Source of the DNA: Rhizopus sp. PT2906
Taxonomy: Eukaryota; Mucoromycota; Mucoromycetes; Mucorales; Rhizopodaceae
Assembly: GCA_025529335.1 (NCBI GenBank)
Contig: JAMYHX010000017.1
Coordinates: 62,001-126,000 of the forward strand
Reading direction: 5' to 3'
Length of the DNA: 64,000 nucleotides
Each line of letters starts with the position of its first letter. Positions within the stretch are counted from its first letter, which is position 1. This document shows, piece by piece, positions 1 to 11,503 of the stretch. Below the pieces are notes generated by a model. It saw nothing but the letters and a program-made list of their open reading frames with translations, ran no database searches and was not told where the DNA came from. Made by a program: the position numbers and the translations under genes.

Positions 1-2
1 TA

Positions 3-197
3 CTGTCTCCTGTTTTCCTGCCTCTGTGCATCCCCGAGAACACTTTTACACTTGACCTGGACACAGCTACTATAGATTTGACACCTCTTTGCCGGCCCAA
101 TGTTTCTAGAGTGAGCGATTTTGGCCCTCTTATCCGTTATCAGTCTTACCGTAAATATTTACTGTCACAACGAAGCTTGGAACGGAAATAATACGAA
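3..197 (+). CDS. Possible C-terminal end of an unidentified gene (partial)
   Basis: An open frame enters from the left edge of the window and ends at a TAA at 195-197, giving about 64 residues ending in LSQRSLERK. Its composition (few stops upstream, charged C-terminus, even codon use) looks like the tail of a real protein, but I do not recognise a family. The following 280 bases hold two further short overlapping frames with no recognisable motif, which could be a decayed continuation of the same gene or chance. An old transposon fragment is equally possible. Confidence 0.2.
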
Positions 198-479
198 CCT
201 GCCGTGTCATCTGCATCGTGGACGTCTTTTTTGGCGACTACCGCTCCCTCCAACCGCACGAAATACGCGGTATCGTTTGCTACATCGTACAATCCCTTGC
301 AAACAACGTCTCTATGTCGTCATTCCAAATCAACACCCTTCCGCGTTGTGTTCATTCTTTGGTTCCGCTAATGAAACTATGTCCCTTTTTTCTTCAGTTG
401 TTCTCATAAAGCCGCGCTATGGACAATGGCTCTCTATAAGTTCCTTCCTGGTTCTCCTGCTCGCTTCCTCAAATTGAAC

Positions 480-2100
480 AGTCAGTGTTAACCATTGCAG
501 TATCTCATATCAGAAAAAGTTGCGATACTCTTACTGCAAGGTATTGTAATTATTGCTAAAAAACGGGCCAAAAGACTGTCTATACCTTTGATATAGGGTA
601 CGTTATATTGATACAAGGGCTAATTTCACTTTACGAATCTTTATGTTTGCATTGTTTTTGAAAAGATAGCAATTAGTAAGAGTATTTAGTATTTTCTAAG
701 CTGATGAATGGGCAAATTAATACCCCTTTTTCTACTTTAGAGAGTCAAAAGTAAATAATGTCAAACTAATGGCGTGCTATGTGGTTATTATTTTCACTTA
801 TAAAAGCATCATTGTATTCCAAGTCAATTATTTATCATCTTTTAACTGATTTCTGGAAAGTTGTGATAATCATATAATTGTCGTATGCATGCCGCTTGAT
901 GTCCAATAATGGCCATAGCTTTTTTTAAAGGTTTATTGAAAATAAACGTCCAGTGTGCGCGCCAAATGCACCAGAGGGCGCAACCGACAATGCTTTCATT
1001 AGAGAAAGCAGAAAATTTTGAGGGAAAAACCGTGAATAAAACAATGCTTGCTTAACCGTATTAATTGTTAAAGTCAATTCACCAAAGGGTGATGCTAAAC
1101 TCGAGCCCACACTTCGAATTTTTGTGGCATAACAAGATAAAATGGACCTTTTTCGGTGTTTTCACTCTGTAAGCAAATGCGCCTTACTTCTTATCCATGT
1201 TGTAGCCTTTTTTCTTCACTACTTACACTTATACCAAAGCACCAAATGCACTAATAATTTTAAAAGTGTTCAAGGTTAGAGAAGGCTAAATTCTGTTATA
1301 AAATGCGGCTGGATTGGATACTTTCACACGACACAGGTAATTCAGAGACATGTGGATTCATACAATTCCATATTTCAGATTGTAAAATACAGTGATTATA
1401 GATAGAGTTGAGCTTGACCGTCTAATCGTAGAGACAAGATACTTCAAGAGTTATTTATACAGTGAAGATAAAGCAACTTATTTAATCAACCTGTTGAGCA
1501 TCCTGTTGTTTAAATATATAATACTTGTGAGATTATATATAGACACAATCAGTCCAATTATTAAATTGAACAGAGCTTAATTATTAGTTGCGACAAAAAA
1601 AAATACAATACTTACATATCAAGCTTGTTTACTTCTCCCTTATCATCAACCTAGTGCAATTGTCATTGTATTAAAGTCAATTCATGTGTAACATTGTCAT
1701 ATGAAAGTAAAAATTTAATGAAAAGGTTAACCATAAAACAATAGAGGATGTAACCTTCCAAAATAGTTCATATTGTCAGAGTCTTTTTTTTATAACCTTA
1801 CAAGTACTTTGGCATTAGAGATGAAGTCAGATAGATACATCGGTTGTGTGAATTTTCCTAAAGTCACTAATCTGTTACTATGGTAATATGTATAGTGAAT
1901 AAGCTATGTGTTTGTTTATTTTGATACTCTGATGCCCCCTGTTGCATTGCCTATTTCAGATAGGCTCCCTTAATGACTACTTTCTTTTTACCAAAAAATA
2001 TTACTGACGGATGCACAACAAAAAAGGGAACAATACATACGCCCTGGTTGACAAATCAGATCAATAAAAAGCCCAAAAACTCCTTTCCCCTTTCTCTTTC
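480..2100. other. AT-rich intergenic region
   Basis: Very AT-rich sequence with stops in all frames on both strands. I see no gene, RNA gene or repeat array. The last 100 bases become pyrimidine-rich on the + strand (CT-rich run about 2080-2120) immediately before the start codon of the next gene, a pattern repeated upstream of several genes in this window. Confidence 0.5.
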
Positions 2101-2123
2101 TTTTATCTTTTTCTCTCTTAGCT

Positions 2124-4013
2124 ATGTCGGAATCGAACAAGGAGCAATCGACTTCTTCGCTCACGGGGGAATACAACTTCCGGTTCTATGTTCGTCTTCA
2201 TCTTTGTTGGATACTTGCCATTATTGCCATCTTTCTGGGACAAGCATGGTGGCTGATCCCTCTTCCTGGCGATTCACTCCTTCCTCCGTATCGAACTTAT
2301 CCTGCTAGTGTCCTAAAAGCTTTTTTTGAAGGACTTGCAGCTATCTTGGCGGCACGATCTTTAGTTGTAGCTTTAATCAAAGTATTTACCAACGGAATCT
2401 ATCCTGATTCAGTCATCAGATTTCAATCGGCTGGTGGAGTTGAAGCTATCTACAGTGGCATTCGATATCGATCTGGTTTCCGATATATCATCATTGCTTC
2501 GCTCATTCCTGTAGCTTGTCTATTGGGTAATCTTTTGCAAGCCGAATTTCAATCGTCTACTACCATCTTTTACCATCTTGAAGAAAGTAGTCTCGGTATG
2601 AATGCTGCTCAGTGTCAGCATACTACTGAAAGCCAATATAGTTTGGCATCCACCGCTTATTCAAAAGGTATGGTCTCCAATTCACTTTCTGACGCATCTT
2701 CCATCATTAGCGGATTTAATCAGTTAACGGCGACTTCCCTTTCTAACTTTGGCGTGTCCCTGATTTCTGCAAACTTTACTCCTGTTTCAAACATTTCGGT
2801 GCAAGCCCCCCACCAAATCATTTTTACAAAAAGACATCATGAGCCCTGTCATGACGAGGGTGACGGGGCAGCTAGTGGTATTACAGCGGATAGTTCATCA
2901 AACAGCAGTGCTTCCACAAATGGACAGTCTAATAATAGCTCTGGTTCAACTACTCCGCTTGCCGGGCAAACACCTACTGCCTCTGCTAACGTGCCGTCGT
3001 CATCTGCAATCAACGGTACTCCTGCATCTGCGTCCAATACGACAAATGATGGCAACAACAGCAACAACAACAGTAATTTGGCTTCTAACAGTCAAACTCA
3101 AGGGGATTCCAATGCAACGGCAGCTTCCATGACTGCATCGCAGCAGCAACAACAGCAGAACAACACGACTTTAATATACATCGATGGTGAACCTATTATC
3201 AACCTTGCTACACAACTACAGTACCTTCAAACGCTTAAACGCATACCTTTAAGCAGCACCGGTTTTAATGGAAGCGCTGATCTCTACGTCTTGCGACATA
3301 CTTCAGCCGAACATGGCGAAGCAATCATTATTGTATCTAATCCTCCTGATGCTGTCAAGCCCGCTGGTTTTTACATTACTGCAAGATCTACCAACTACAC
3401 CTGCTTCTCGGGAACAGTACAACAATGTAGTGAGCATAGTGCAGTCACTTCAAATGCAGACAATAAAGTAGTTGCAGACGCTGTGGCTGAAGCTATGAGA
3501 AGTAACGTTGGACTATATGGTTCCACAGGCATGGTGTCCGACGTACTCAATGGACACTACCAAAACGATACTAAACTTGTGGACGCCTTATTTACTAATC
3601 CTCTGTGTTCAGACTATGATATCTATCCTGTGAAAGGAAACGTCATTTATCCTTATACAAGAGCCACATGGTCTATTCTGGCAATTATCTGGGCTATTCT
3701 CTTGATTATCATTTGGGCTATTGGTGCTTATTTAATTGGCTATACAATTGAAGTCTTTTGTCATTTGACACAATACGGAAATCTGTTACCTCAAATCATT
3801 AGTAATTCGGCCATTTTTGTTGATGAACAAAGGGGAGAAGTAGTCAAACAGGAGATGTTTCTTAATTGGGAAAAGGTTGAACTTATTGCCTACAAGGAAA
3901 GCTCTGTGGAGATAGAAGTGGACCCACCACAGCCAAAAGAACAACAGCATACACATGACCATCCTGACCATGATCATGGTTATATTGTGACGACAGAAGA
4001 ACTTCCAGCATAA
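2124..4013 (+). CDS. Orphan multi-pass membrane glycoprotein with His/Asp-rich tail
   Basis: Intronless gene for 629 residues; function not recognised. Hydrophobic segments lie near residues 24-46, 64-88 and 119-138, then a long hydrophilic region (about 140-510) rich in Ser, Thr, Asn and Gln with many N-x-S/T sites, then a strong hydrophobic segment at about 514-545. The composition suggests an extracellular or lumenal glycosylated loop between N- and C-terminal membrane anchors. The cytoplasmic-looking C-terminus ends in a His/Asp-rich stretch (HTHDHPDHDHG) that could bind metal ions. Low-complexity Asn and Gln runs (around 300-345) fall in the loop. ATG at 2124 is the first in frame after a pyrimidine-rich leader; an AG directly before it could also be a splice acceptor in the 5' UTR. 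Many early-diverging fungi have uncharacterised proteins of this layout. Confidence 0.85.
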   Translation: MSESNKEQSTSSLTGEYNFRFYVRLHLCWILAIIAIFLGQAWWLIPLPGDSLLPPYRTYPASVLKAFFEGLAAILAARSLVVALIKVFTNGIYPDSVIRFQSAGGVEAIYSGIRYRSGFRYIIIASLIPVACLLGNLLQAEFQSSTTIFYHLEESSLGMNAAQCQHTTESQYSLASTAYSKGMVSNSLSDASSIISGFNQLTATSLSNFGVSLISANFTPVSNISVQAPHQIIFTKRHHEPCHDEGDGAASGITADSSSNSSASTNGQSNNSSGSTTPLAGQTPTASANVPSSSAINGTPASASNTTNDGNNSNNNSNLASNSQTQGDSNATAASMTASQQQQQQNNTTLIYIDGEPIINLATQLQYLQTLKRIPLSSTGFNGSADLYVLRHTSAEHGEAIIIVSNPPDAVKPAGFYITARSTNYTCFSGTVQQCSEHSAVTSNADNKVVADAVAEAMRSNVGLYGSTGMVSDVLNGHYQNDTKLVDALFTNPLCSDYDIYPVKGNVIYPYTRATWSILAIIWAILLIIIWAIGAYLIGYTIEVFCHLTQYGNLLPQIISNSAIFVDEQRGEVVKQEMFLNWEKVELIAYKESSVEIEVDPPQPKEQQHTHDHPDHDHGYIVTTEELPA

Positions 4014-4091
4014 ATGTATATTTAATTCTTTAATACTCTTTACTATTTTACATTATAAAAATTATATTCCTAATTAATACAATAAACAAAC

Positions 4092-5689
4092 TTAATCTCT
4101 TGGATCGTTATAAACCCATAATCCACAGTCATCACAGTCTTGCTGTATTTCACATGAAGGTAAAGGGAACTCACTTGGCTTTTTAATAATATTTTCAATC
4201 ACATCCCCTATTCTATGGGTTGCCAAGTTTACTCTCCAACCATGGTCTTTGACTGTATCCCATATGCAGACCTATATAACATTAGTAGCTTGTATCCCTT
4301 TTCTTTATTACTTACTTTTCCTGCATGGCATCGTGATTCCATAGCATATCCTGCATAATAACAACCGCTCATCGGCCCCTATAAATATAACTATAAGTCT
4401 CCCCTTTCTCTTCGGTGGGCTAAAGTAAAAAAAGCTTACTGTGCAGACTCCAATGAACAAAGGATCAGCCGTGTGACCAAAGTGCCAAATAGGTAAATCG
4501 GAAGCTCCAGGGGGTTGAGGCATATGTAATCGTCGAGAGGCTAAACGATCACCAGGACTTTCAAAGGTGACGGTTGGCACACCAAATGTCTGGCCTACTA
4601 AGCTTGCAATCGCTCCACCAAGTGAATGACCTGTTAACCAAATGGTAGCATTTGGATATTTATCATTGACACTCATGTATATACGCTGCATATATAAGTT
4701 GTTGATTGGTATAAATAGTATTAATCTAGACTTACATTTGCATAGTCATAATACAGTTCAGATGATACCAGTTTTTTCTCTAGACATTGACTATCACATG
4801 AGTATGTCTTATCGCTGCATTCACAAATGCCCTTCCATGTGCGATCCACTTTAGCACAGCAGCAAGAGAATAACATATTATCCTAAATTGACGTTGGTAA
4901 GAGTAGATCGATTTAAGAGGGTAGCAGTGGGCTTACATTGAACTTATCTTGTTCGCCCGTAGGTTCGGTATTAAATATTGAGCCACTTGTTCCTTTGAAG
5001 CCTATGATTAATAGAGAATTATCTGCATTCCCAAAGACATGGCCTCTCAATCCTTTATCTTCCCAACCAAACGTTGAATTCTGTATAGTTCGAATGATGT
5101 GGTTATTTCTTTCTCACAGTGTGTTGAATAAAGAGAAAAAAAGACTTACAATTCCCCACTCGGAATCCAAATCATACCATTGACCGTTGCTTCCAACCTC
5201 AATGTATGCATCAAAGGACATCATTGATAGGGTCAGAATGGTATTATGATCTTTAACATTGGGCATCATGTAGAACGATGGTTCCAGATCTACTGGTTCG
5301 TTGAACAATCTCAGCAGCTTTGCATGCCTGTTTATCTTTTTAGGTTTAAAGGTAATCCCTGGAACTGATTTCACAGTGTAGTTTGTTGAAGCCATAACAT
5401 ATTGCTCATTGTGTTGAGACATGTCCAAGTATAGAATGTTGTTTGTATCTGGATCTAGACGATACACTTTCTTCAGTTCAAGTCGATCTACATGGCTGTT
5501 TTCGGAAAGTAGTTGTTGCTCCTGACTCGGTTGCCATTGCTTCAATATGTAGTTTTGAGAAACAATAATAAATAAGAATATGGTGCCAAGTATTGCTTTA
5601 AGAAAGACTACGGGCATATGCAGTGTTTTGCGTTTGAAAATACAAAGATTTGGGATTTGATATAAAGCTGAATAAAAGATGCTGAACAA
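4092..5689 (-). CDS. ATG15: Autophagic-body lipase Atg15
   Basis: Class 3 (alpha/beta-hydrolase) phospholipase that breaks down autophagic bodies in the vacuole. Six exons: 5689-5150, 5080-4937, 4882-4736, 4685-4440, 4378-4316, 4271-4092; all phases close, giving 439 residues. The nucleophile elbow GHSLGG places the catalytic Ser at 298; Asp351 (HTADP) and His399 (ATHRIGD) fit the rest of the triad. Atg15 hallmarks are present: the CCCAKVD-type Cys cluster, GYAMESRCH and a Cys-rich C-terminus. A single hydrophobic segment near residues 27-47 fits the known type II signal anchor that carries Atg15 to the vacuole through the MVB pathway. Met25 (at 5617) is an alternative start that would put the anchor at the extreme N-terminus. 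Slightly shorter than yeast Atg15 (520), mainly at the C-terminus. Confidence 0.93.
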
Positions 5690-5789
5690 AATTTACAGGT
5701 GAGAAAATTGGCCAATGCTACGGCCGCTACCTATGTTGTCACTATACAACTTTGCATTAACAAAGTCTTTGCCTAATCTAAGGTTTGTC

Positions 5790-6060
5790 CAGTTCACTCT
5801 GATATAAAATGTGAATTTATCATAATTACACGTGAGCTAAGTGGTCTTTGTTGATCAAACTGACAACATAAAATGAGAATAAACAAATAACCACATTTCT
5901 TTTTATCTCTTTCTTCTTGAAAAGAAACAATCCAAGATGGTGAAAGGTTTTGTTGGATAGCATGATAGGTAGTATCTGGAGGTAGTTCCCGTAGTATTAG
6001 TCTAACTTCTGGTGTATTTAAGTGCGGAATAAAGCAAAAAACTTCTTTAGGTTTACCCAT
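5790..6060 (-). repeat. Relic dispersed repeat, copy 1 (related to 31040-31262)
   Basis: This segment and 31040-31262 are diverged copies of one sequence. They share a run meaning 'TATCATAATTACA(C/T)GTG', then 'CAATCCAAG(A/T)TGGTGAAA', then 'AGTCTAACTTCTGGTG', in the same order and orientation. On the minus strand both copies encode a related peptide (PEVRLIL..TTY..QQN.SP.WIV.F), so the repeat once carried coding sequence, presumably of a transposon. Copy 1 keeps an 88-residue open frame starting at 6060, but it runs into low-complexity sequence. No terminal inverted repeats are obvious. Confidence 0.6.
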
Positions 6061-6427
6061 TACTGACCCATAATATGAACTCTTATGTCGTAGTTTATAA
6101 AATACTTACAGTATGATATTACTCCAAGAATGAACAATACAAAGAGACTGGCCAAAACGCATATAGCGCGTCATACTCAATTTTTTATTAGTCACAAAGC
6201 AGTTAGAAGTGAATGGTACAATGAACAAAAGGAGGTAGTGTACGTTGAATCAGCCGCTGATAGTGAGGGCGATTAAAGTCTTTTCAGAATGATAAGAAAT
6301 AAAAAGCTTTCTCTATTTCCATGTAGTTTTTATACACTCTTGTTACAATTGTGCGTCTTTGTTTCATGCACACAGTTGTTATTATTCATAGTCTTTTTAT
6401 ATAATAACCATGTATTAATCAAAGATA
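6061..6427. other. Intergenic region
   Basis: AT-rich sequence between the relic repeat and the 3' end of the CENP-P-like gene. A short hydrophobic open frame on the + strand (6289-6471) overlaps that gene antisense and has no recognisable features. Nothing else seen. Confidence 0.4.
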
Positions 6428-7908
6428 TCAATGATTCAATACTTTATTCACTATTGTTTCTGTCGCCTTGAACACTCCTTGAAGCTTGATCAAGTTTATA
6501 TAGCTTTCATTTACTTTATCTAATGCACGACTTTGATCTTTCTGTAGCCCTATTTTAAAACATTAGCAATCGAATGAAGCAAACTCATCATACTATACAA
6601 GATGAAGGTGTTATAGCATCCATATTAAGTTGTAGTTGAACATGGTCCCTTATATTTGCATCTAATGAATCTCTATTCATATTGTGCATTACCATCTTCC
6701 AATTCAATACTAATGCCATACTGTCCTCTCTAATATGATGTCTATAAATAATCAAAGTGATAAACATTATGTCTACGATACCTTTTCCCTTGAAATTGAA
6801 GTCTAGAATCTGATAAGGCTTCAACAGTTATATCTGTATTTTCAAATGATCGCTTCAGCTTTTCAAACAGTACTCTTCTTTGATCCGTGAGTCTTGCATA
6901 ATGTACTAATACCTGAAAGAATCCTAATATGTTGCAAGTATCCTTTATCCTTGTAGACAAATAAGTGTACTAGATATTGCAGATATCTTTTACACTTACT
7001 TTTGTAATAATGGTCCTATATCCATCTTCATTCGAATACCGACTTCAAAGTTCAGATTACACATGGTCATAGTTGCTTCCAAGACGTCAAATGATACAGT
7101 AAACTCTTGATTAAAAGAACTACCGGATAACTCACAATGACGAATATCGTCTTTATGTTTATTTAGCAAAGATTAATAAAGAAAGGGTATATTTACCTAA
7201 ACTATCAGTACGCGTTTCCAAAATGTTTTTTGCTCTTGTGAATTTTACAAACGAGTAGTCTGTTTGCCGCACAACCTAATATAAACCATTGCTTAGAGCC
7301 TCTTTTTTGTTTTGATATAATAAAATAATTACATCCGGATTAGATATTGCCTCCTCACGTAGTTGTGCGTCTGGTTTTAAGAAATCTGCTTGTGATAGAT
7401 CGTTTGTATCAGTTGTCGTTGAACTTCCTAGTAATAGCATATATTCACTAAGTAATCATTTAGTTCTTTCTTGTCTTTAAAAAAGAAAAGATATTACAAG
7501 ATGACATCTAAATCGGGTATATCTGATATATCACGCTCTTCTTCTTCCATCACGTATTGTGCTCTTTGTTCAGGTGTCATGTTGGTCAAATTAGCTTCTT
7601 TTTGTCTTCGTTCTTTTCGATCTTTTAATTTCTCTTCTAGATCTGCAACATAACCTTCCATTCTTTCTACTTGTTGCTGAAGAATAGCAATCTTCTTTCT
7701 CATCTCTTCTTCGTCATTTTCAACTGCAAACTCATTAAACTGTGCTTATAGGGTTAGATCATGTTGTTGATGAAGCATTCAAATAGTTTACGAGACTATC
7801 TTCTAATTGCTGCTCATGTGAAGCTTTTTGTGTCGCTAATAGTCGTTTATGGAATTCAGAATTGGTTGTTCTATTAGCAAAATTAAGTTGATCTTCACTT
7901 GATGACAT
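6428..7908 (-). CDS. CENP-P/Ctf19-like inner kinetochore protein
   Basis: Predicted 378-residue protein from eight exons: 7908-7792, 7739-7498, 7447-7333, 7275-7197, 7150-7000, 6949-6782, 6741-6599, 6549-6428; all phases are consistent. N-terminal 120 residues are charged with a heptad-like coiled coil (about 53-90). The C-terminal two thirds resemble the RWD-containing half of CENP-P: an 'ELSGSS' beta segment with hydrophobic alternation, a GFFQVLVHYARL helix followed by an arginine/phenylalanine-rich helix, a 'LVLNWKM' strand and a terminal helix. In vertebrates CENP-P acts with CENP-O/Q/U in the CCAN; the yeast equivalent is Ctf19 of COMA. CENP-O/Mcm21 is the main alternative because both have tandem RWD folds. 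Such proteins are fast-evolving, so identity rests on pattern rather than on a catalytic motif. Divergently arranged with the deubiquitinase, 298 bp apart. Confidence 0.6.
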
Positions 7909-8206
7909 GATTAATAAAAAAGGGAAAAGGGGAAATCTTTTTAAGGCTCAGTATTCAATAACAACAATAATGAAATCAAAAGATAGAGCATTATACTTAG
8001 TATATGTGTATTAGATATATAAATCTAGAATACACATTCTATATACTTTTGGTAGCCATGGTAGCAAATTCATCTGCCTTGATACACTTGCATATTAATA
8101 AATAATAATCAAACTTTGCTGCATTTTAGTCAAATGGTACACATTTCACAAAGCGAACAAATAAGGAAAACCTATTAGAGTGTTTTCTTTTTCTTTATAT
8201 TCTTTA

Positions 8207-11200
8207 ATGACGGCTTCATTTGCAGATTTGACAAAGAGAGCAACTGTAGACAAAAGTGATACACATAAATACTCTGCCAAACTATGGGTGTCTTCAGTAA
8301 ACAAGCTATATGAACAAGTAGGATAAAGCAGATAAGCAGATAAAGAGTTTATTAAACATAGCCAATATAGGGTGATATGAAATATCAAAATGAAGACCTT
8401 GAAGATGCCTATGTTCATTATATGAAAGGCTGCAGGTAGATTTAATATAATGTCAAATTGCTTTCTTAACTCATAAACCCAACATATAGCATAATGCTAG
8501 AGATTATCAACAAACACCAGAATTACAAGGAAGTCAAAAAAGATCCTTTATATCTAAAACTAAAGACAGTAAATATCATTTTGTTGTTCTTTCGACCTTG
8601 ATTTTAATAGAGCTCTTCTTTTATCAGCGTACCGAAAATGACGTACTTGATCGACTTGAATATCTCAACTCTACTCTACAAGAAAAACTGGGCAAAAAGG
8701 ACGTGGTCGAGGAGGCATTGGAGAAATATCCACCTTTGACTCCTACTAACGGACAAGTCTTGCTGGATGAGCTGCCTTCAGTCCCAACACATAAGCCTGG
8801 CGCGACCTCACTGCAACAGGTGCCAAGACAGTCTCCACCACCACCGCAACAACAATCTATACCACCTCCACCTCCACGGTCCATGAAAATGCCAGAGCCA
8901 CAACCAACAACGCAACCACAAACCCACTCTCGTAATGGTATGGAGTTCCCGAGGCCCACCAAATATCAACTATCGGTACCCACATTGACTGTTGAACCAT
9001 TGCAGCTAGCCAGCTGGATTGTGAAAAACAGTTCTGGTCCACAGCCAAGTGTGCTATTGCTAGATATTCGACCAAGAGATGTTCATAGTCAAGGATTCAT
9101 AAGACATCGATGGGTAGCTCAGATTGAACCATTAGTCATAAAGCCGAAGTAAGTGTTTAGAGTAGAGAACGTCATCTGACATGAGTTTATTAGCGTAAGT
9201 TCACAAAAAATTGAAGAGTCGATGATTATGAACCCTGAAGTGGAGCAACAGATGTTTGCTAGGCGACACGAATATTTTGATCTTATTGTGTATTATGATC
9301 AAAGGTCAACCGTTCTTGATAAGGAAAATCAGACATTATACCATCTTCGACAGGCTATTTATGAATTCGAGTTTCAAAAAGTATTGCGAAATGCGCCTAT
9401 TATGCTTATAGGAGGCTTTGATGCTTGGAGTAGGACGATAGGACAACGCGGAGTCTATAGATACACGGATGGTAGCAGACCTATTCTACCAGAAAAGAGA
9501 TACTCTGATCAACGTGTTCCTTTATCACCTGTTAAAGTACATCATACGCTTTATGACTATGTAAGTCCATTTAAAGTTGTGTTGTTCTTGAATACTAATT
9601 CACTCTAGTTTACGTATAAAGGGCCATCTGTGTCAAAAGAGTCTATGGTTCGAAATAATAAGAACCATGTCGAAACACCTCCTCTCCGAGGAATCTTTGC
9701 ACATACCCTTTCATCTTCACAGCGTGAAACAAAGCTTACTATGCCAATACCCCAACCTGTCAATCAGGAAAAGAGTCAAAATGCGTCCGAACTCACACGA
9801 CGCAAGACATTTATCGATAACCCATTTCATGGATTCACGAGCACAACCAATCAGCAATTTGACGTTCCCCCGGCCATTCTGAGAAAGAAGCAACCACCAA
9901 TGCCCTCAAAGGAACAGACACCGCCTCTGCCTCCTAAGCCATCTGATATCAATCTACCTGAATATCGCGCTGCTCCTGTCTCTGAAAATTCATTCTCCCA
10001 GATGGGCAACGTAGCCGTGGGCACAACCGGTTTGAAAAATCTAGGTAATACCTGCTATATGAATTCAATCATTCAATGCCTTAGTGGAACCATCCCATTT
10101 GCTCGTTATTTTATCTGTAAGTTTTTTTTTGTTTGTTTGTATATGCTCTTTCTTGTTCTAACCTGATCATTATAGCTGGTGTATATAAGCACCATATCAA
10201 TATGATAAGCCCCCTTAGTTCCAAAGGTCGGTTAGCAAATGAATTTGCTGGCTTATTGCGTCTCATGTGGGGCGGCAATTATAGCTTCATTTCTCCTGTT
10301 CCTTTTAGAGAAGCCCTTTTAGAATTCGCACCTCAATTCAGAGGAAGCGAGCAGCACGACTCTCAAGAATTTCTGAATTTTTTACTAGATGGCCTTCACG
10401 AAGACTGTAACTTGATAACAGAAAAACCTAATATTCCCTCAGAAACAGCCGAAGAAGAAGCTTTATTTGAACAATTGCCAGATTGGAAAGCCAGCACTAT
10501 AGCTTGGGATAAATACTTGCTTCGAAACTCAAGTGTTGTCGTCAGTCTGTTTCAGGGGCAGTATAGGAGTCGACTCACTTGTTTGACTTGTCATACGGTA
10601 AGAAAAGCATTTTGTTTTGTTCACACTATTTATGATCTCTCTTTAGACATCAACAACTTACAATTCATTCATGTCCCTTTCTTTGCCCATTCCCGCTAGT
10701 CGCAATGGACCTACCACAGTGAACATCTATCAATGTTTAGATTATTTTGTACAAGACGAGATTTTAGAAGGTGATAATGCATGGAACTGTCCTCGTTGCA
10801 AAAAGCCTCGTCGTGCCAGCAAGTCATTAACACTGGCAAAGTTGCCTGATGTGCTCTTGATTCACTTGAAACGCTTCTCAGTTGAAGGACTATTTAATAA
10901 TAAGCTTGAAACTGTGATTGATTCTCCTATAAGGTAAAAAAAAAAAATAGAAATAGTAGGACATTTTTATAACATGTTTTAAAAAGAGGGCTTGACTTGA
11001 CGAAATATGTACCTGCTACCATGTTTCCTCCAGATCAACCACCCGAAAAGTCCATGTTTAACTATGATTTGTATGCGGTTTCGGTAGGAAAGACAAAAAG
11101 TTGGATCTAAACGCGTATGTTTGACTCAATTTTCGAATAGAACCATTATGGATCATTAACAGGTGGACACTATACTGCCTGTGTTCGAAATGGGTATAGG

Positions 11201-11356
11201 AATGAATGGCATAATTTTGACGACACTCGTTTCTCAGTCTGCGATGAGTCAAAGATCATGGTAAGCGTGATATAATAAAGAGAAATGAGAAAGCTAATAT
11301 GACTATAGAGTAAAGCTGCCTATAACTTGTTCTATGTTAGGTCCACTGTAAAATAA
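8207..11356 (+). CDS. Rhodanese-domain ubiquitin C-terminal hydrolase (USP8/Doa4-like)
   Basis: Cysteine protease that removes ubiquitin, in yeast (Doa4) from endocytic cargo at MVBs. Eleven exons: 8207-8317, 8371-8435, 8490-8568, 8628-9148, 9194-9560, 9609-10116, 10176-10597, 10647-10933, 10987-11083, 11141-11260, 11309-11356; 874 residues. Order: USP8-type N-terminal helical (MIT-like) domain 1-115, Pro-rich linker, rhodanese-like domain about 170-310 (LLLDIRPRDVHSQG...WVAQIEPL), second linker with PPLPPKP-type SH3-binding runs, and UCH domain about 520-874. The Cys box GLKNLGNTCYMNS gives catalytic Cys530; the His box TGGHYTACVRN gives His829; two CxxC pairs (CLTCHT, CPRCKK) form the usual zinc site. 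The active-site-like cysteine of true rhodaneses is not seen, as in Doa4/USP8. The architecture is a close match to USP8/Doa4; which yeast paralogue (Doa4 or Ubp5) it corresponds to cannot be said. Confidence 0.92.
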
Positions 11357-11503
11357 AGTGGACATTGTATGGGTTTCAATTTTGACGTAGATCTGGGTTT
11401 CTAAAAAAGGAAAACAATAAAGTCATGATGATGTTATAAAAATGCTAGTTATTATATATTGTTCTTTTTCTTCTCTTGTTATTATTATTATCCTTTTAAA
11501 ATA

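Noticed and set aside
8146..8418. 90-residue membrane-like frame on the minus strand
   Set aside because: It is antisense to the first two exons of the deubiquitinase, whose MIT-like domain and splice phases are well supported on the + strand.
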